A stretch of DNA of 64,000 bases, taken from contig NC_008392.1 in assembly GCF_000203915.1 (NCBI RefSeq), positions 744,001 through 808,000 on the forward strand. Reading direction: 5' to 3'. Shown in pieces: positions 10,505-18,286 of this stretch; the stretch's first letter is position 1; the number at the start of each line of letters is the position of its first letter. The notes under the pieces were generated by a model. The model saw only the letters and a program-made list of their open reading frames with translations, searched no databases and had not been told where the DNA came from. The position numbers were made by a program, and so were the translations under genes. The DNA comes from Burkholderia ambifaria AMMD. Lineage in GTDB: Bacteria; Pseudomonadota; Gammaproteobacteria; Burkholderiales; Burkholderiaceae.

Positions 10505-11707
10505 CTATTGCAGGCTTTGCGTCAGTGCACTGGACGAGGCGTCCTGGCGGAACCGGCGCACGCGCAGGAACGTGATGAAATTAGAGTCGTGCTGGCTTGC
10601 CGCCCCGCCTTCCGGGTCATCGAACGCGACGCGCAGCACCGCGACGAGGTCGTTGCCGTCGAATTGCCAATCGACGTACTGGAAGCCGTGCCGTTTCGTG
10701 TCGGCGTGTTGCAGCAGGACGCGCCGCGCGACCCACTGCCGCAGATCCGGCGATGACAGCAGCACCAGCGTATTGCGCACGCGCTCGAGGTTCATCCGCC
10801 CGATGCCTTTCGGCACCGCGTTGGTGATGGTCCAGTATTGATTCGACTGCGGGTCGAGGCGAATCGTGAACTTCTTGCCGGCGCCGGGCAGGTCGACGAA
10901 ATCGCGCGCCGGGTCGAACGACAGCGTGCGGCCGTCGTCGCTCGTCGTCACCAGCGCCGCTTTCTCGGGGCCGTTCGCCGCGTTCACGCGGAGCATGACG
11001 GCGGGCTCTGCGCCTGGTTTGGCGACCACGTTGCCTTCTTCCCAGGACTGGAAGTTGCCGTCGAGCCAGCGCTTGTCTGACGGCAGATGCGTGGATACGC
11101 GCCAGTTGCGTGCGTCGAGCAGGTCGCGATCGACGGGCGCGGACATCACCAGCGCGCGCAGGTCGTCGCCCTCGACGTTTTCATATGCGCGCCACACGCG
11201 TCCGCGATCGACGAGGACCGGCACCGGCCCGGTGATGAAGCGCCCCGGATAGGGTAACTGCCCGGTGGCCGCATCGACCGGCGTGGTCCACGACGCGCCG
11301 CCGTCGTCGGACCGGCGAATCGACGGCGTGCCCATCGAGCGGTTGGTGCCCATCAGGTAGAGCGCGCCGTTCAGCACGAACAGCGACGACCAGTATTGGT
11401 CCTGCACGTCGCCGAGCCTGGACCAGGTCGCGCCCTTGTCGTGCGACGTGAACACTAACACCCGGTTCTGCGCCGACGCGGCGCCGAACGTATCGAAGGT
11501 CGCGACGTAGTCGCCGTTCGGCAGCACGGCGAGCGACGGCGAGCCGAGGTACACGCGCGTGGCGGCCGGGCTGTGCGCAATCACTGCGCCGGGCGGCGCG
11601 GGGACGGCTTCCGCGTGGGCGGCCATCGACGCGCAGCCGATGCATAGCGCTGCGATGAGCGACCGTTTCAGCGCGCGCAACGTCGGCGCATGTCGGTGTG
11701 AGGTCAT
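10505..11707 (-). CDS. Secreted Asp-box (BNR) glycosidase-like protein, sialidase fold
   Basis: This 400-residue protein has an N-terminal signal peptide (ALKRSLIAALCIGCASMAAHA). Asp boxes of the S-x-D-x-G-x-x-W type mark beta-propeller sialidase folds: SHDKGATW (88-95), SDDGGASW (133-140) and a weaker SDDGRTLS (256-263). GSPSLAVLPNGDYVAT near residue 56 sits where sialidases have their RIP-type motif. The start overlaps the polymerase stop (ATGA), so the two are co-transcribed. Being periplasmic or secreted beside a Wzy polymerase, it may trim, release or degrade the polymer. Given the Kdo genes, a ulosonic-acid (Kdo) glycosidase is worth testing. The fold is well supported, the substrate is inference. 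Confidence 0.78.
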   Translation of the reverse strand: MTSHRHAPTLRALKRSLIAALCIGCASMAAHAEAVPAPPGAVIAHSPAATRVYLGSPSLAVLPNGDYVATFDTFGAASAQNRVLVFTSHDKGATWSRLGDVQDQYWSSLFVLNGALYLMGTNRSMGTPSIRRSDDGGASWTTPVDAATGQLPYPGRFITGPVPVLVDRGRVWRAYENVEGDDLRALVMSAPVDRDLLDARNWRVSTHLPSDKRWLDGNFQSWEEGNVVAKPGAEPAVMLRVNAANGPEKAALVTTSDDGRTLSFDPARDFVDLPGAGKKFTIRLDPQSNQYWTITNAVPKGIGRMNLERVRNTLVLLSSPDLRQWVARRVLLQHADTKRHGFQYVDWQFDGNDLVAVLRVAFDDPEGGAASQHDSNFITFLRVRRFRQDASSSALTQSLQ

Positions 11708-12897
11708 GTCAGGTGCGCGAGCGGCTTGCCGCCGCCCGTGTTGGGGAGGGGACGGGCGACCGTGCGCCGGTACGGCGCGTCCTGGTCGGCCAGCACGACG
11801 AACAGCAGGATGGTGAGCCAGAGCATGCCATAGAGCACGTGATACTTGAACAGCAGGATCGGCAGCAGATAGAGCAGATACTTGCGCCGGCCCTTGCGGC
11901 GGAACAGCATGGCGAGCGTACCGAAAAACACGACGAAACCGGCCACGCCCGCGGCGAACACGAGATAGATGTAGAACGAGCTGTCCCGCACCTGATAGCC
12001 GCGCAGGTGCGTTTTCCCGACGTTGTTGCGCTCGTCCCAGAACAGCCCGCCACCGAACACGCCGGCGACGACGTCGCGTTCGGACAACTCCGTCAGCACG
12101 AGCGTGCGGCTGCCGACCGCATCGTAGTCGACCGACTGGTTCACGCGCTGGTCGTACACGCTGTAGAGCCACGGCAGGCAGGCGAGCGCGACGACGATGA
12201 CGGCGATGCGGGTCCGCAGCCGCCCGCGCCCGGTGAGCACGTGCAGCCCGCACAGAGCCGCGCACACCGCCATCGATGCGACCGAGAAACTGAGCAGCGC
12301 GGTGGCGAACCCGACGACGGGCGCGAGCGTGATGCGCCGCTGCGACAGCAGCAGGACCACGGCGCTCGGGACGACCGTCATCGCATAGAACGACGGCTCG
12401 GAATACAGGCCCAGCGCGCGGATCGAGATCAGGCTGTCGGACAGCGCCTTGGTCGCGTACAGCGCTTCGGAGTCGGCTTCGCGCACGTAGCTGTCGAAGT
12501 CGACGAAGGTGCCGGTCCCGAGGTAGTAGACAAGCTGGAACGTGAAGAACGCGGCGTGGACGTAGATGAGCGTCTTGCACGCGGTGTCGAGCGAGTCGCG
12601 TGTGAGCACGCCGCCGGCAAACATCCAGTAGCACAGCGCGATATACGTCTGGATCAGCACGAACTTGATGAAGAAGTTCACGTAGAAATCGCCGAACGCG
12701 GACAGGATGAATGCGAGGCAGGTGCTGATCAGCCAGTACGTGCACACCGGAAACAGGTGCCGCTGCCGGTTCATCAGCGTCGGCGCGCGCAGAAAGGCGA
12801 GCGCGCAGAGCAGGAAGTACGCGGCGAAGGTCGCACGCACGCTGAACGCGTTGAGCGAGAAGAACAGTACGCTGGCTGAAAAGAGCAAGGTCGACAT
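11704..12897 (-). CDS. Wzy-like polysaccharide polymerase, integral membrane
   Basis: This 397-residue membrane protein has roughly 10-11 hydrophobic segments and a large hydrophilic stretch (about residues 265-320, with SRTLVLTELSERD and FWDERNN), as expected for the periplasmic loop of Wzy O-antigen/EPS polymerases. Such families are poorly conserved, so the call rests on topology and context: the locus has Wzc and Wzx but otherwise no polymerase. I use ATG at 12897 (MSTLLFSASVLFFSLNAF). The open frame extends to 13071, but the added residues are Arg/Ala-rich and not membrane-like. Downstream it overlaps the Asp-box gene. Confidence 0.75.
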   Translation of the reverse strand: MSTLLFSASVLFFSLNAFSVRATFAAYFLLCALAFLRAPTLMNRQRHLFPVCTYWLISTCLAFILSAFGDFYVNFFIKFVLIQTYIALCYWMFAGGVLTRDSLDTACKTLIYVHAAFFTFQLVYYLGTGTFVDFDSYVREADSEALYATKALSDSLISIRALGLYSEPSFYAMTVVPSAVVLLLSQRRITLAPVVGFATALLSFSVASMAVCAALCGLHVLTGRGRLRTRIAVIVVALACLPWLYSVYDQRVNQSVDYDAVGSRTLVLTELSERDVVAGVFGGGLFWDERNNVGKTHLRGYQVRDSSFYIYLVFAAGVAGFVVFFGTLAMLFRRKGRRKYLLYLLPILLFKYHVLYGMLWLTILLFVVLADQDAPYRRTVARPLPNTGGGKPLAHLT

Positions 12898-13152
12898 GCG
12901 TGCGCCTGATCGGAGATTCCGGATTCGCCGCGTGACGGCCATTCCGGCGTCGCGCGGCGAGATGCCGTGCGACGCGGGGCAAGCCGCCTGTCGGGCAGGA
13001 CCGGCTTGCGCGGCGGTTCGCACGCGGAACACGCGGCCGTCATGCGGGACGGATGCGATTCCGGCGATCAAGCATAGAGGGTTGGGCGGCCGGGCGAGCA
13101 GGGTTGTCCGATTGGCGCGGGGTTCTGTCTTTTTTCGACGGGGTCGGCGCAG

Positions 13153-13740
13153 TCACGGCTGCAGCGCGAACCGCCCGCACAAAAACGGCGAATACATCTC
13201 GATTGCCGCCTGAATCGGCGCATGACGGCCATACGCCACTGCCGACACGGCCAGGAGCGAGCCTGCGACGAGCGCACGATACCGCGCGTCGACGCGCGGC
13301 GCGCCATGCCGCCACACGAACGCCAGCGCGACCGCCGAGCCGACGAGCCAGCCGATGACGACTTCCGACGGCGTGTGCGCGTCGTCGAACACGCGTGCGA
13401 CGCCGATCAGCGCGCCGAGCGCGAGCCCGACCGACAGCGACGTGCGCGCCCGCAACTGCACGCCGCAGCCCAGCGCAAGCACGCATGCCATCGGCCAGAC
13501 CGCCGACGCGAGCATCGTGTGCCCGCTGATCACGCGGAAATCGATCGCACGGATCTGGATCCCGCAGCCGGCATACAGCATCTTGGTGGCGCCGACGAGC
13601 GCCATGCCGGCCGCGAGCATCAGCGCCCATGACGTCGCGAGATGCCGGCCGGCCGTCGAGCGCGTGAGCCAGACGATGCACACGACGGCTAGCGGCAACG
13701 TCAGCGCCGCGTCGCCGAGGTCGCTGACGGCGGTCCACAT
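13153..13740 (-). CDS. PAP2-superfamily membrane phosphatase
   Basis: This 195-residue protein has about six membrane segments and the PAP2 motifs SGHTML (motif 2) and RVFDDAHTPSEVVIGWLVG (motif 3, with the usual R, H and D residues). The first motif (KxxxxxxRP) is not obvious. Family members remove phosphate from lipid carriers; in a Wzy locus it could recycle undecaprenyl diphosphate. It lies between galU and the polymerase on the same strand. The start ATG at 13740 follows the galU stop by 25 bases. Confidence 0.82.
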   Translation of the reverse strand: MWTAVSDLGDAALTLPLAVVCIVWLTRSTAGRHLATSWALMLAAGMALVGATKMLYAGCGIQIRAIDFRVISGHTMLASAVWPMACVLALGCGVQLRARTSLSVGLALGALIGVARVFDDAHTPSEVVIGWLVGSAVALAFVWRHGAPRVDARYRALVAGSLLAVSAVAYGRHAPIQAAIEMYSPFLCGRFALQP

Positions 13741-13765
13741 GGTCGGGTTCGTGACGGCCGCCCGG

Positions 13766-14650
13766 TCAGGCGACCAGCAGCGCCGACATGCGCGTGGCCA
13801 GATAGCTTTCGAAATCCGCGGCCACTTCCGGATGCCGCAGCGCGAATTCGACCGTCGCCTTCAAATACCCGAGCTTGCTGCCGCAATCGAAGCGCGTGCC
13901 TTCGTAGCGATGGGCGAGCACCTGCTCGTCCGCGAGCAGCGATTGGATCGCGTCCGTCAACTGCAACTCGCCGCCGGCGCCGGGCCGCAGCGCGCGCAGA
14001 TGCTCGAACACCTTCGGCTTCAGCACGTAACGGCCCACCACGCCGAAATTCGACGGCGCCTTCGCCGGCTCCGGCTTCTCGACGATTCCCGACAGCTTGA
14101 ACAGGTTGTCCTCCCAGCGCTTGCCGGCGATCACACCGTACGACTTCGATGCGTCGGGCGCGATTTCCTCCACGCCGATCACCGACGCGTGATAGTGATC
14201 GAACACGTCGATCATCTGGCGCAGCACGGGCGTCGGACCGTCGAGCAGGTCGTCGGCGAGGATCACGGCGAACGGCTGGTTGCCGACCAGCTTCTCCGCG
14301 CACAGCACGGCATGGCCGAGCCCCAGTGCTTCGGCCTGGCGCACGTAGAAGCAGTCGACATGGCTCGGCTTGATGCCGCGAACCAGCGACAGCAGCTTCT
14401 CCTTGCCGCGCGCTTCGAGCTCCGCTTCGATCTCGTAGGATTTGTCGAAGTGATCCTCGATCGCGCGCTTGCTGCGGCCGGTCACGAAAATCATTTCGGT
14501 GATGCCGGCGTCGATGGCCTCCTCGACCGCATATTGAATCAGCGGCTTGTCCACGACCGGCAGCATTTCCTTGGGGCTGGCTTTGGTCGCGGGCAGAAAT
14601 CGTGTGCCGAGACCGGCAACCGGAAATACGGCTTTCGTCACTTTCAACAT
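13766..14650 (-). CDS. galU: UTP-glucose-1-phosphate uridylyltransferase
   Basis: This 294-residue enzyme makes UDP-glucose from glucose 1-phosphate, and so (via GalE) UDP-galactose. Signatures are [64 protein letters not shown] and [18 protein letters not shown]. Length and order of motifs are normal for bacterial GalU. It is the first gene of the minus-strand unit galU, PAP2, polymerase, Asp-box protein. It would supply precursor for the hexoses of the repeat unit. Confidence 0.97.
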   Translation of the reverse strand: MLKVTKAVFPVAGLGTRFLPATKASPKEMLPVVDKPLIQYAVEEAIDAGITEMIFVTGRSKRAIEDHFDKSYEIEAELEARGKEKLLSLVRGIKPSHVDCFYVRQAEALGLGHAVLCAEKLVGNQPFAVILADDLLDGPTPVLRQMIDVFDHYHASVIGVEEIAPDASKSYGVIAGKRWEDNLFKLSGIVEKPEPAKAPSNFGVVGRYVLKPKVFEHLRALRPGAGGELQLTDAIQSLLADEQVLAHRYEGTRFDCGSKLGYLKATVEFALRHPEVAADFESYLATRMSALLVA

Positions 14651-15008
14651 GGCTGTGGGATTCCATCCGTTCAGGATCTGGCATCAACGATGCCGAGGAA
14701 AGGCGGCGACGCGTACATGCAATCCTCGTTCGCCGGTGCCGTATCGTTCGCGCAAACGCATTCGCGCGCCGTCCGAAAATCGTATGGGCGTTCCGGTATC
14801 GGGGGGTGACCGAATCTAGGCTGAATCCGACAGCGACGAATCGCGAATCGCGAATTGCACGCGCCGATTTCAAGAATGTCGGATGCCATCTAGGAATTGT
14901 CGGCATGACGCCGATCGCATGACATAGATTCAGGCATCCATTACTGGACGGCCGGTCACGGCGCCGCACGCGCGGCACGCACCAACCGCCGTCGGCTCGG
15001 GAGCGGTC
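14651..15008. other. Divergent intergenic region galU / flhD-like gene
   Basis: These 358 bases separate two divergent genes and should hold both promoters. Small overlapping repeats (CGAATCG twice near 14835) and a pair of related stretches (TCGGATGCCAT near 14879 and TCGGCATGACG near 14901) are visible. I see no clear -35/-10 pair and no convincing gene. Confidence 0.4.
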
Positions 15009-15242
15009 ATGACGGAACAGGGCGATATCTTCGATGCAATCGCGGAATTCAATCGCGCGTATCTCGTGCTGGCGCAGCGCATGCTGCGTATCGACTACGA
15101 GCAGGGCAAGCGGCAATTGGGCATTTCGGATGAAGTTGCCGCATCGATCGACGCGTTGACGCTGGATCAGATCGATGAACTCGCGCCCGGCGGCGAACTG
15201 GTGTGTGAATTCCGCCCCGAAAACGCGCCGGGCCGCGCGTGA
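15009..15242 (+). CDS. Short FlhD-like transcriptional regulator
   Basis: This 77-residue protein aligns over most of its length with the N-terminal two thirds of enterobacterial FlhD: FNRAYLVLAQRML matches INLSYLLLAQRLI, RQLGISDEVAASI matches FRLGINEEMATTL, and ALTLDQ plus LVCEFR match ALTLPQ plus LVCHFR. The conserved Cys is kept. FlhD is normally about 105-120 residues, so the C-terminal region is missing. The start has GGGAGCGG just upstream. No flhC is adjacent. FlhD works with FlhC to activate flagellar genes; this stand-alone short form may modulate that system or have another role. It lies next to an H-NS-like gene. Confidence 0.75.
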   Translation: MTEQGDIFDAIAEFNRAYLVLAQRMLRIDYEQGKRQLGISDEVAASIDALTLDQIDELAPGGELVCEFRPENAPGRA

Positions 15243-15290
15243 TCCGTCTTTACGGTTTTCCCGAATGGGCGTTCGTCTCACGGCCTTCAA

Positions 15291-15315
15291 GCGGATTGCC
15301 TCGCGGCAATCCCGC
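15291..15315 (+). terminator. Stem-loop between flhD-like and hns-like genes
   Basis: GGATTGCC pairs perfectly with GGCAATCC around a TCGC loop, extended by GC on both sides. A short TCTTTT run comes 13 bases later, so it is not a textbook terminator. It could end the flhD-like transcript or sit in the leader of the H-NS-like gene. Confidence 0.45.
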
Positions 15316-15360
15316 GCTCATTCGGTCTTTTATAACGTCATATCAATATAGAGGAATCGC

Positions 15361-15669
15361 ATGTCCGGTTATCGCGAATTGAAGGCGCAAGCCGATGAAT
15401 TGATGAGGCGCGTCGAGGAAGCGCGGCTCGCCGAACTCGACGCCGTCATCGAGGAGATTCGCAGTCGGGTCGCCGAATACGGCCTGACCGCCGGACAGAT
15501 CTTCGGCCGCCACGGCGGCACCGCGAAAGCGACGCCGCGCACGAGCGGATCGGCGCCCCGGTATCGCGATCCGAAAACTGGCGCAACTTGGAGCGGACGT
15601 GGCCGCGAGCCGCGCTGGATCAAAGGCGGCCGTCGCGAGCGGTTCCTGATCGAGCGCAATGCCGGTTGA
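15361..15669 (+). CDS. H-NS family nucleoid-associated protein
   Basis: This 102-residue protein has an N-terminal coiled coil (ELKAQADELMRRVEEARLAE) and the C-terminal DNA-binding signature of H-NS/BpH3-like proteins: RYRDPKTGATWSGRGREPRW. GAGGAA precedes the ATG by 5 bases, and TATAAC at 15331-15336 could serve as a -10 element. H-NS-like proteins bind curved AT-rich DNA and silence acquired genes. It is short but complete for this betaproteobacterial subfamily. Confidence 0.92.
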   Translation: MSGYRELKAQADELMRRVEEARLAELDAVIEEIRSRVAEYGLTAGQIFGRHGGTAKATPRTSGSAPRYRDPKTGATWSGRGREPRWIKGGRRERFLIERNAG

Positions 15670-15690
15670 TGTGAGCGGGTAACGGCTTGC

Positions 15691-16767
15691 TCATCGACTC
15701 GTACGTCGTCGATCGCGGCGCGCAGCCTGCTCGAGCAACGCCGCGAACGCCGCCTCATCCGCACGCAGCCCTCTCGGCGTGCGACGCACTTCCAGCGTCG
15801 CGAGCAACCCGGCCTCGAACGTATCGAGCACCACCGGATGGATGTAGCAGCGCCGGCACACGGCCGGCGTGTTGCGCAATACGTCGGCGACGGTCCGCAC
15901 CGTTTCGACGATCTGCTTGCGGGCATGCGTGACGCCCTGATGCGGGATGCGCCTCAACAGCGCAAGCGCCTGCACGCTGCCCGCCCACGTCCGGTAGTCC
16001 TTCGCGGTGAACTCCGCGCCCGCGGCGTCGCGCAGATAGTCGTTCACGTCGGACGAGCCGACGGAATGGCGCACGCCGTCGTCGTCCAGATACTGGAACA
16101 GCTCGTGCCCCGGCAGCTCCGCGCAGCGCCGCACGATCCGGCCGATGCGCGGGTCCTCGACGGTCACGTCGTGCTCGATGCCGCTCTTGCCCGTGAAGCG
16201 CAGGCGCACCTGTCCCGGCCGGATCGTCACGTGGCGCTTGCGCAGCGTCGTCAGCCCGTACGACGCGTTCTCGCGCGCATATTCGGCGTTGCCGATCCGC
16301 GCGAGCGTCGTGTCGAGCAGCCGCACGATCGTCGCGACGATCTTGTCGCGCGGCATCCCCGGTAGCGCGAGATCGCGGTCGACACGCGCGCGGATGCGCG
16401 GCAGCGCGCGGGCGAAGGCCGCCATCCGCGCGTACTTGTTCGCGTCGCGCGTCTCGCGCCACAGCGGGTGATAGCGATATTGCTTGCGTCCCCGCGCATC
16501 GCGGCCGGTCGCCTGCAAATGGCCGTTGGGGTCCGTGCAGATCCACACGTCGGTGTATGCGGGCGGAATCGCGAGCGCTTTGATGCGGGCGATTTCGTCG
16601 GCGTCGCGGATCCGTTCACCGTCCTTCGTGTAGTACGCAAAACCGTTGCGCAGCCGCCGGCGCGTGTAGCCGGGGCGGCGGTCGTCGACGTGACGGAGCC
16701 GCACGCTCGAACTCGCGACGGCTGCTGCAAGGGCTTCGGCGGCACCGCGGGGCGTAGGCTTCTTCAT
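15691..16767 (-). CDS. DNA topoisomerase IB, poxvirus/bacterial type
   Basis: This 358-residue enzyme relaxes supercoils by nicking and religating one strand through a 3'-phosphotyrosine. The N-terminal domain has RRRLRNGFAYYTKDG, IPPAYTDVWICTDPNGHLQA and GRKQYRYHPLWRE. The catalytic domain has LRKRHVTI, RFTGKSG, FTAKDYRTWAGS and the active-site tyrosine in CRRCYIHP. The start is uncertain: ATG at 16767 (MKKPTPRG) or ATG at 16782 (MPHCS); neither has a clear ribosome binding site. Such topoisomerases are widespread in Burkholderia and usually stand alone, as here. Confidence 0.94.
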   Translation of the reverse strand: MKKPTPRGAAEALAAAVASSSVRLRHVDDRRPGYTRRRLRNGFAYYTKDGERIRDADEIARIKALAIPPAYTDVWICTDPNGHLQATGRDARGRKQYRYHPLWRETRDANKYARMAAFARALPRIRARVDRDLALPGMPRDKIVATIVRLLDTTLARIGNAEYARENASYGLTTLRKRHVTIRPGQVRLRFTGKSGIEHDVTVEDPRIGRIVRRCAELPGHELFQYLDDDGVRHSVGSSDVNDYLRDAAGAEFTAKDYRTWAGSVQALALLRRIPHQGVTHARKQIVETVRTVADVLRNTPAVCRRCYIHPVVLDTFEAGLLATLEVRRTPRGLRADEAAFAALLEQAARRDRRRTSR

Positions 16768-17255
16768 GCTGCAATGCGGCAATCAAACGGAACGTCCACG
16801 CGCAGCGTGCTGCGTTCATGCATGGCGGGCATTGTTGTTCTCCTTGTTGCAGGCGGGCCGCCGCGAAGCGCGAGCGGGCCTGCCAGCGCGGCAGCAAGAT
16901 TCGTGCGCCGTGGGCGGATTGGCCGGCGAGCCGCCTTCGCGCGTCCCGCGCTGCCTGCACGATGCGACCGCCCACACGCGGGCTGACGCCATTCCCGCAC
17001 AACCCCGCCAGCAGCCCACCAACCGCTTAGGTGTTTATACGTATGCCGATACCGATATCGCTTCAATCCAAGATTTCATTGGAAGGTTATCGGACTTGTT
17101 CCTAGACTGATCCGGGGCATGCATACCGGGTTGGCGCGCAAGCGCAGACCGGGCGAGCCCGCACCGCATCCGCGCCACGCAGAATCAGAACAGCGCAGCA
17201 CAGCACCGCGCAACGCCGGCGCAGCGGCATACAACGACACCATCGGAGACGGACC
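16768..17255. other. Gene-free stretch upstream of ytfQ-like gene
   Basis: These 488 bases lie between the divergent topoisomerase gene and the sugar transporter operon. The left part is GC-rich and carries no convincing ORF. The right part, from about 17040, is AT-richer and holds the promoter-like signals listed separately. Confidence 0.5.
17067..17108 (+). promoter_or_regulatory. Candidate promoter and operator of the sugar ABC operon
   Basis: TTGGAA (17079-17084) and TAGACT (17103-17108) are 18 bases apart and could be -35 and -10. The inverted repeat TCCAA-N7-TTGGA (17067-17083) overlaps the -35 element, a position typical of a LacI-type operator. A wider pair CCGATA (17052) and TATCGG (17088) flanks it. 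The match to consensus is moderate only. Confidence 0.45.
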
Positions 17256-18218
17256 ATGACATTCATCAGGAAGCTGGCGGTCGGCGCAATCGTCGCCGCG
17301 GCGACGGTGCTGGCCACCGGCGCGCACGCGCAGCAAAAGCCGATCACGCTCGGGTTCTCGCAGGTCGGCGCGGAGAGCGCGTGGCGCACGGCGAACACCG
17401 TGTCGGTGAAGAGCGCGGCGAAGGACGCCGGCATCAACCTGAAATTCTCGGACGCGCAGCAGAAGCAGGAGAACCAGATCCGCGCGATCCGCTCGTTCAT
17501 CGCGCAGAAGGTCGACGTGATCGCGTTCTCGCCGGTCGTCGAGTCGGGTTGGGAGCCGGTGCTGACCGAAGCGAAGGCCGCGCATATCCCGGTGATCCTG
17601 ACCGATCGCGGCGTCGACGTGAAGGATCCTTCGCTGTACGTGACGATGATCGGCTCCGACTTCCTCGAGGAAGGGCGGCGCGCCGGCCACTGGATGGAAG
17701 AGCGCTACAAGAACGACGCGGGCCCGATCAACATCGTCGAGTTGCAGGGCACGGTCGGCTCCGCGCCGGCCAACGATCGCCGCGCGGGCCTGCTGGAAGT
17801 GATCAAGAGCAATCCTAAATTCAAGGTGATCGCGTCGCAAAGCGGCGACTTCACGCTCGCCGGCGGCAAGCAGGTGATGGAAGCGTTCGCGAAGACCTAC
17901 GGCAAGCAGATCAACGTCGTCTACGCGCACAACGACGACATGGCGCTCGGCGCGATCCAGGCGATGGAAGAAGCCGGCATCAAGCCCGGCAAGGACGTGA
18001 GCGTCGTGTCGTTCGATGCGACAAAGGGCGGCTTCCAGGCGATGGTCGCGGGCAAGATCAACGTCGACGTCGAATGCAGCCCGCTGCTCGGCCCGCAGCT
18101 GATGACGGCGGTGAAGGACGTGGTGGCCGGCAAGCAGCTGCCGAAGCGCATCGTCACGAACGAGACGGTGTTCCCGATGAACGTCGCGGCGCAGGTGCTG
18201 CCGACCCGCAAGTACTGA
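17256..18218 (+). CDS. ytfQ: Sugar ABC transporter periplasmic binding protein, YtfQ-like
   Basis: This 320-residue protein has a signal peptide (KLAVGAIVAAATVLATGAHA) and the periplasmic-binding-protein fold of the ribose/galactofuranose family. Motifs include ITLGFSQVGAESAWR, FIAQKVDVIAFSPVVESGW, ILTDRGVDV, SAPANDRRAGLLE and VYAHNDDMALGAIQAMEEAG. These are close to what I know of E. coli YtfQ, which binds galactofuranose. It is the first gene of a four-gene transporter operon. The ligand is inferred from the family; related hexoses are possible. Confidence 0.9.
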   Translation: MTFIRKLAVGAIVAAATVLATGAHAQQKPITLGFSQVGAESAWRTANTVSVKSAAKDAGINLKFSDAQQKQENQIRAIRSFIAQKVDVIAFSPVVESGWEPVLTEAKAAHIPVILTDRGVDVKDPSLYVTMIGSDFLEEGRRAGHWMEERYKNDAGPINIVELQGTVGSAPANDRRAGLLEVIKSNPKFKVIASQSGDFTLAGGKQVMEAFAKTYGKQINVVYAHNDDMALGAIQAMEEAGIKPGKDVSVVSFDATKGGFQAMVAGKINVDVECSPLLGPQLMTAVKDVVAGKQLPKRIVTNETVFPMNVAAQVLPTRKY

Positions 18219-18286
18219 TTCTTGACGGACGCGGGCGGCGGCGCGGCTGCCGCCGTCCGGCAACCGCTTCGAAGCGAGGGCGTTCC

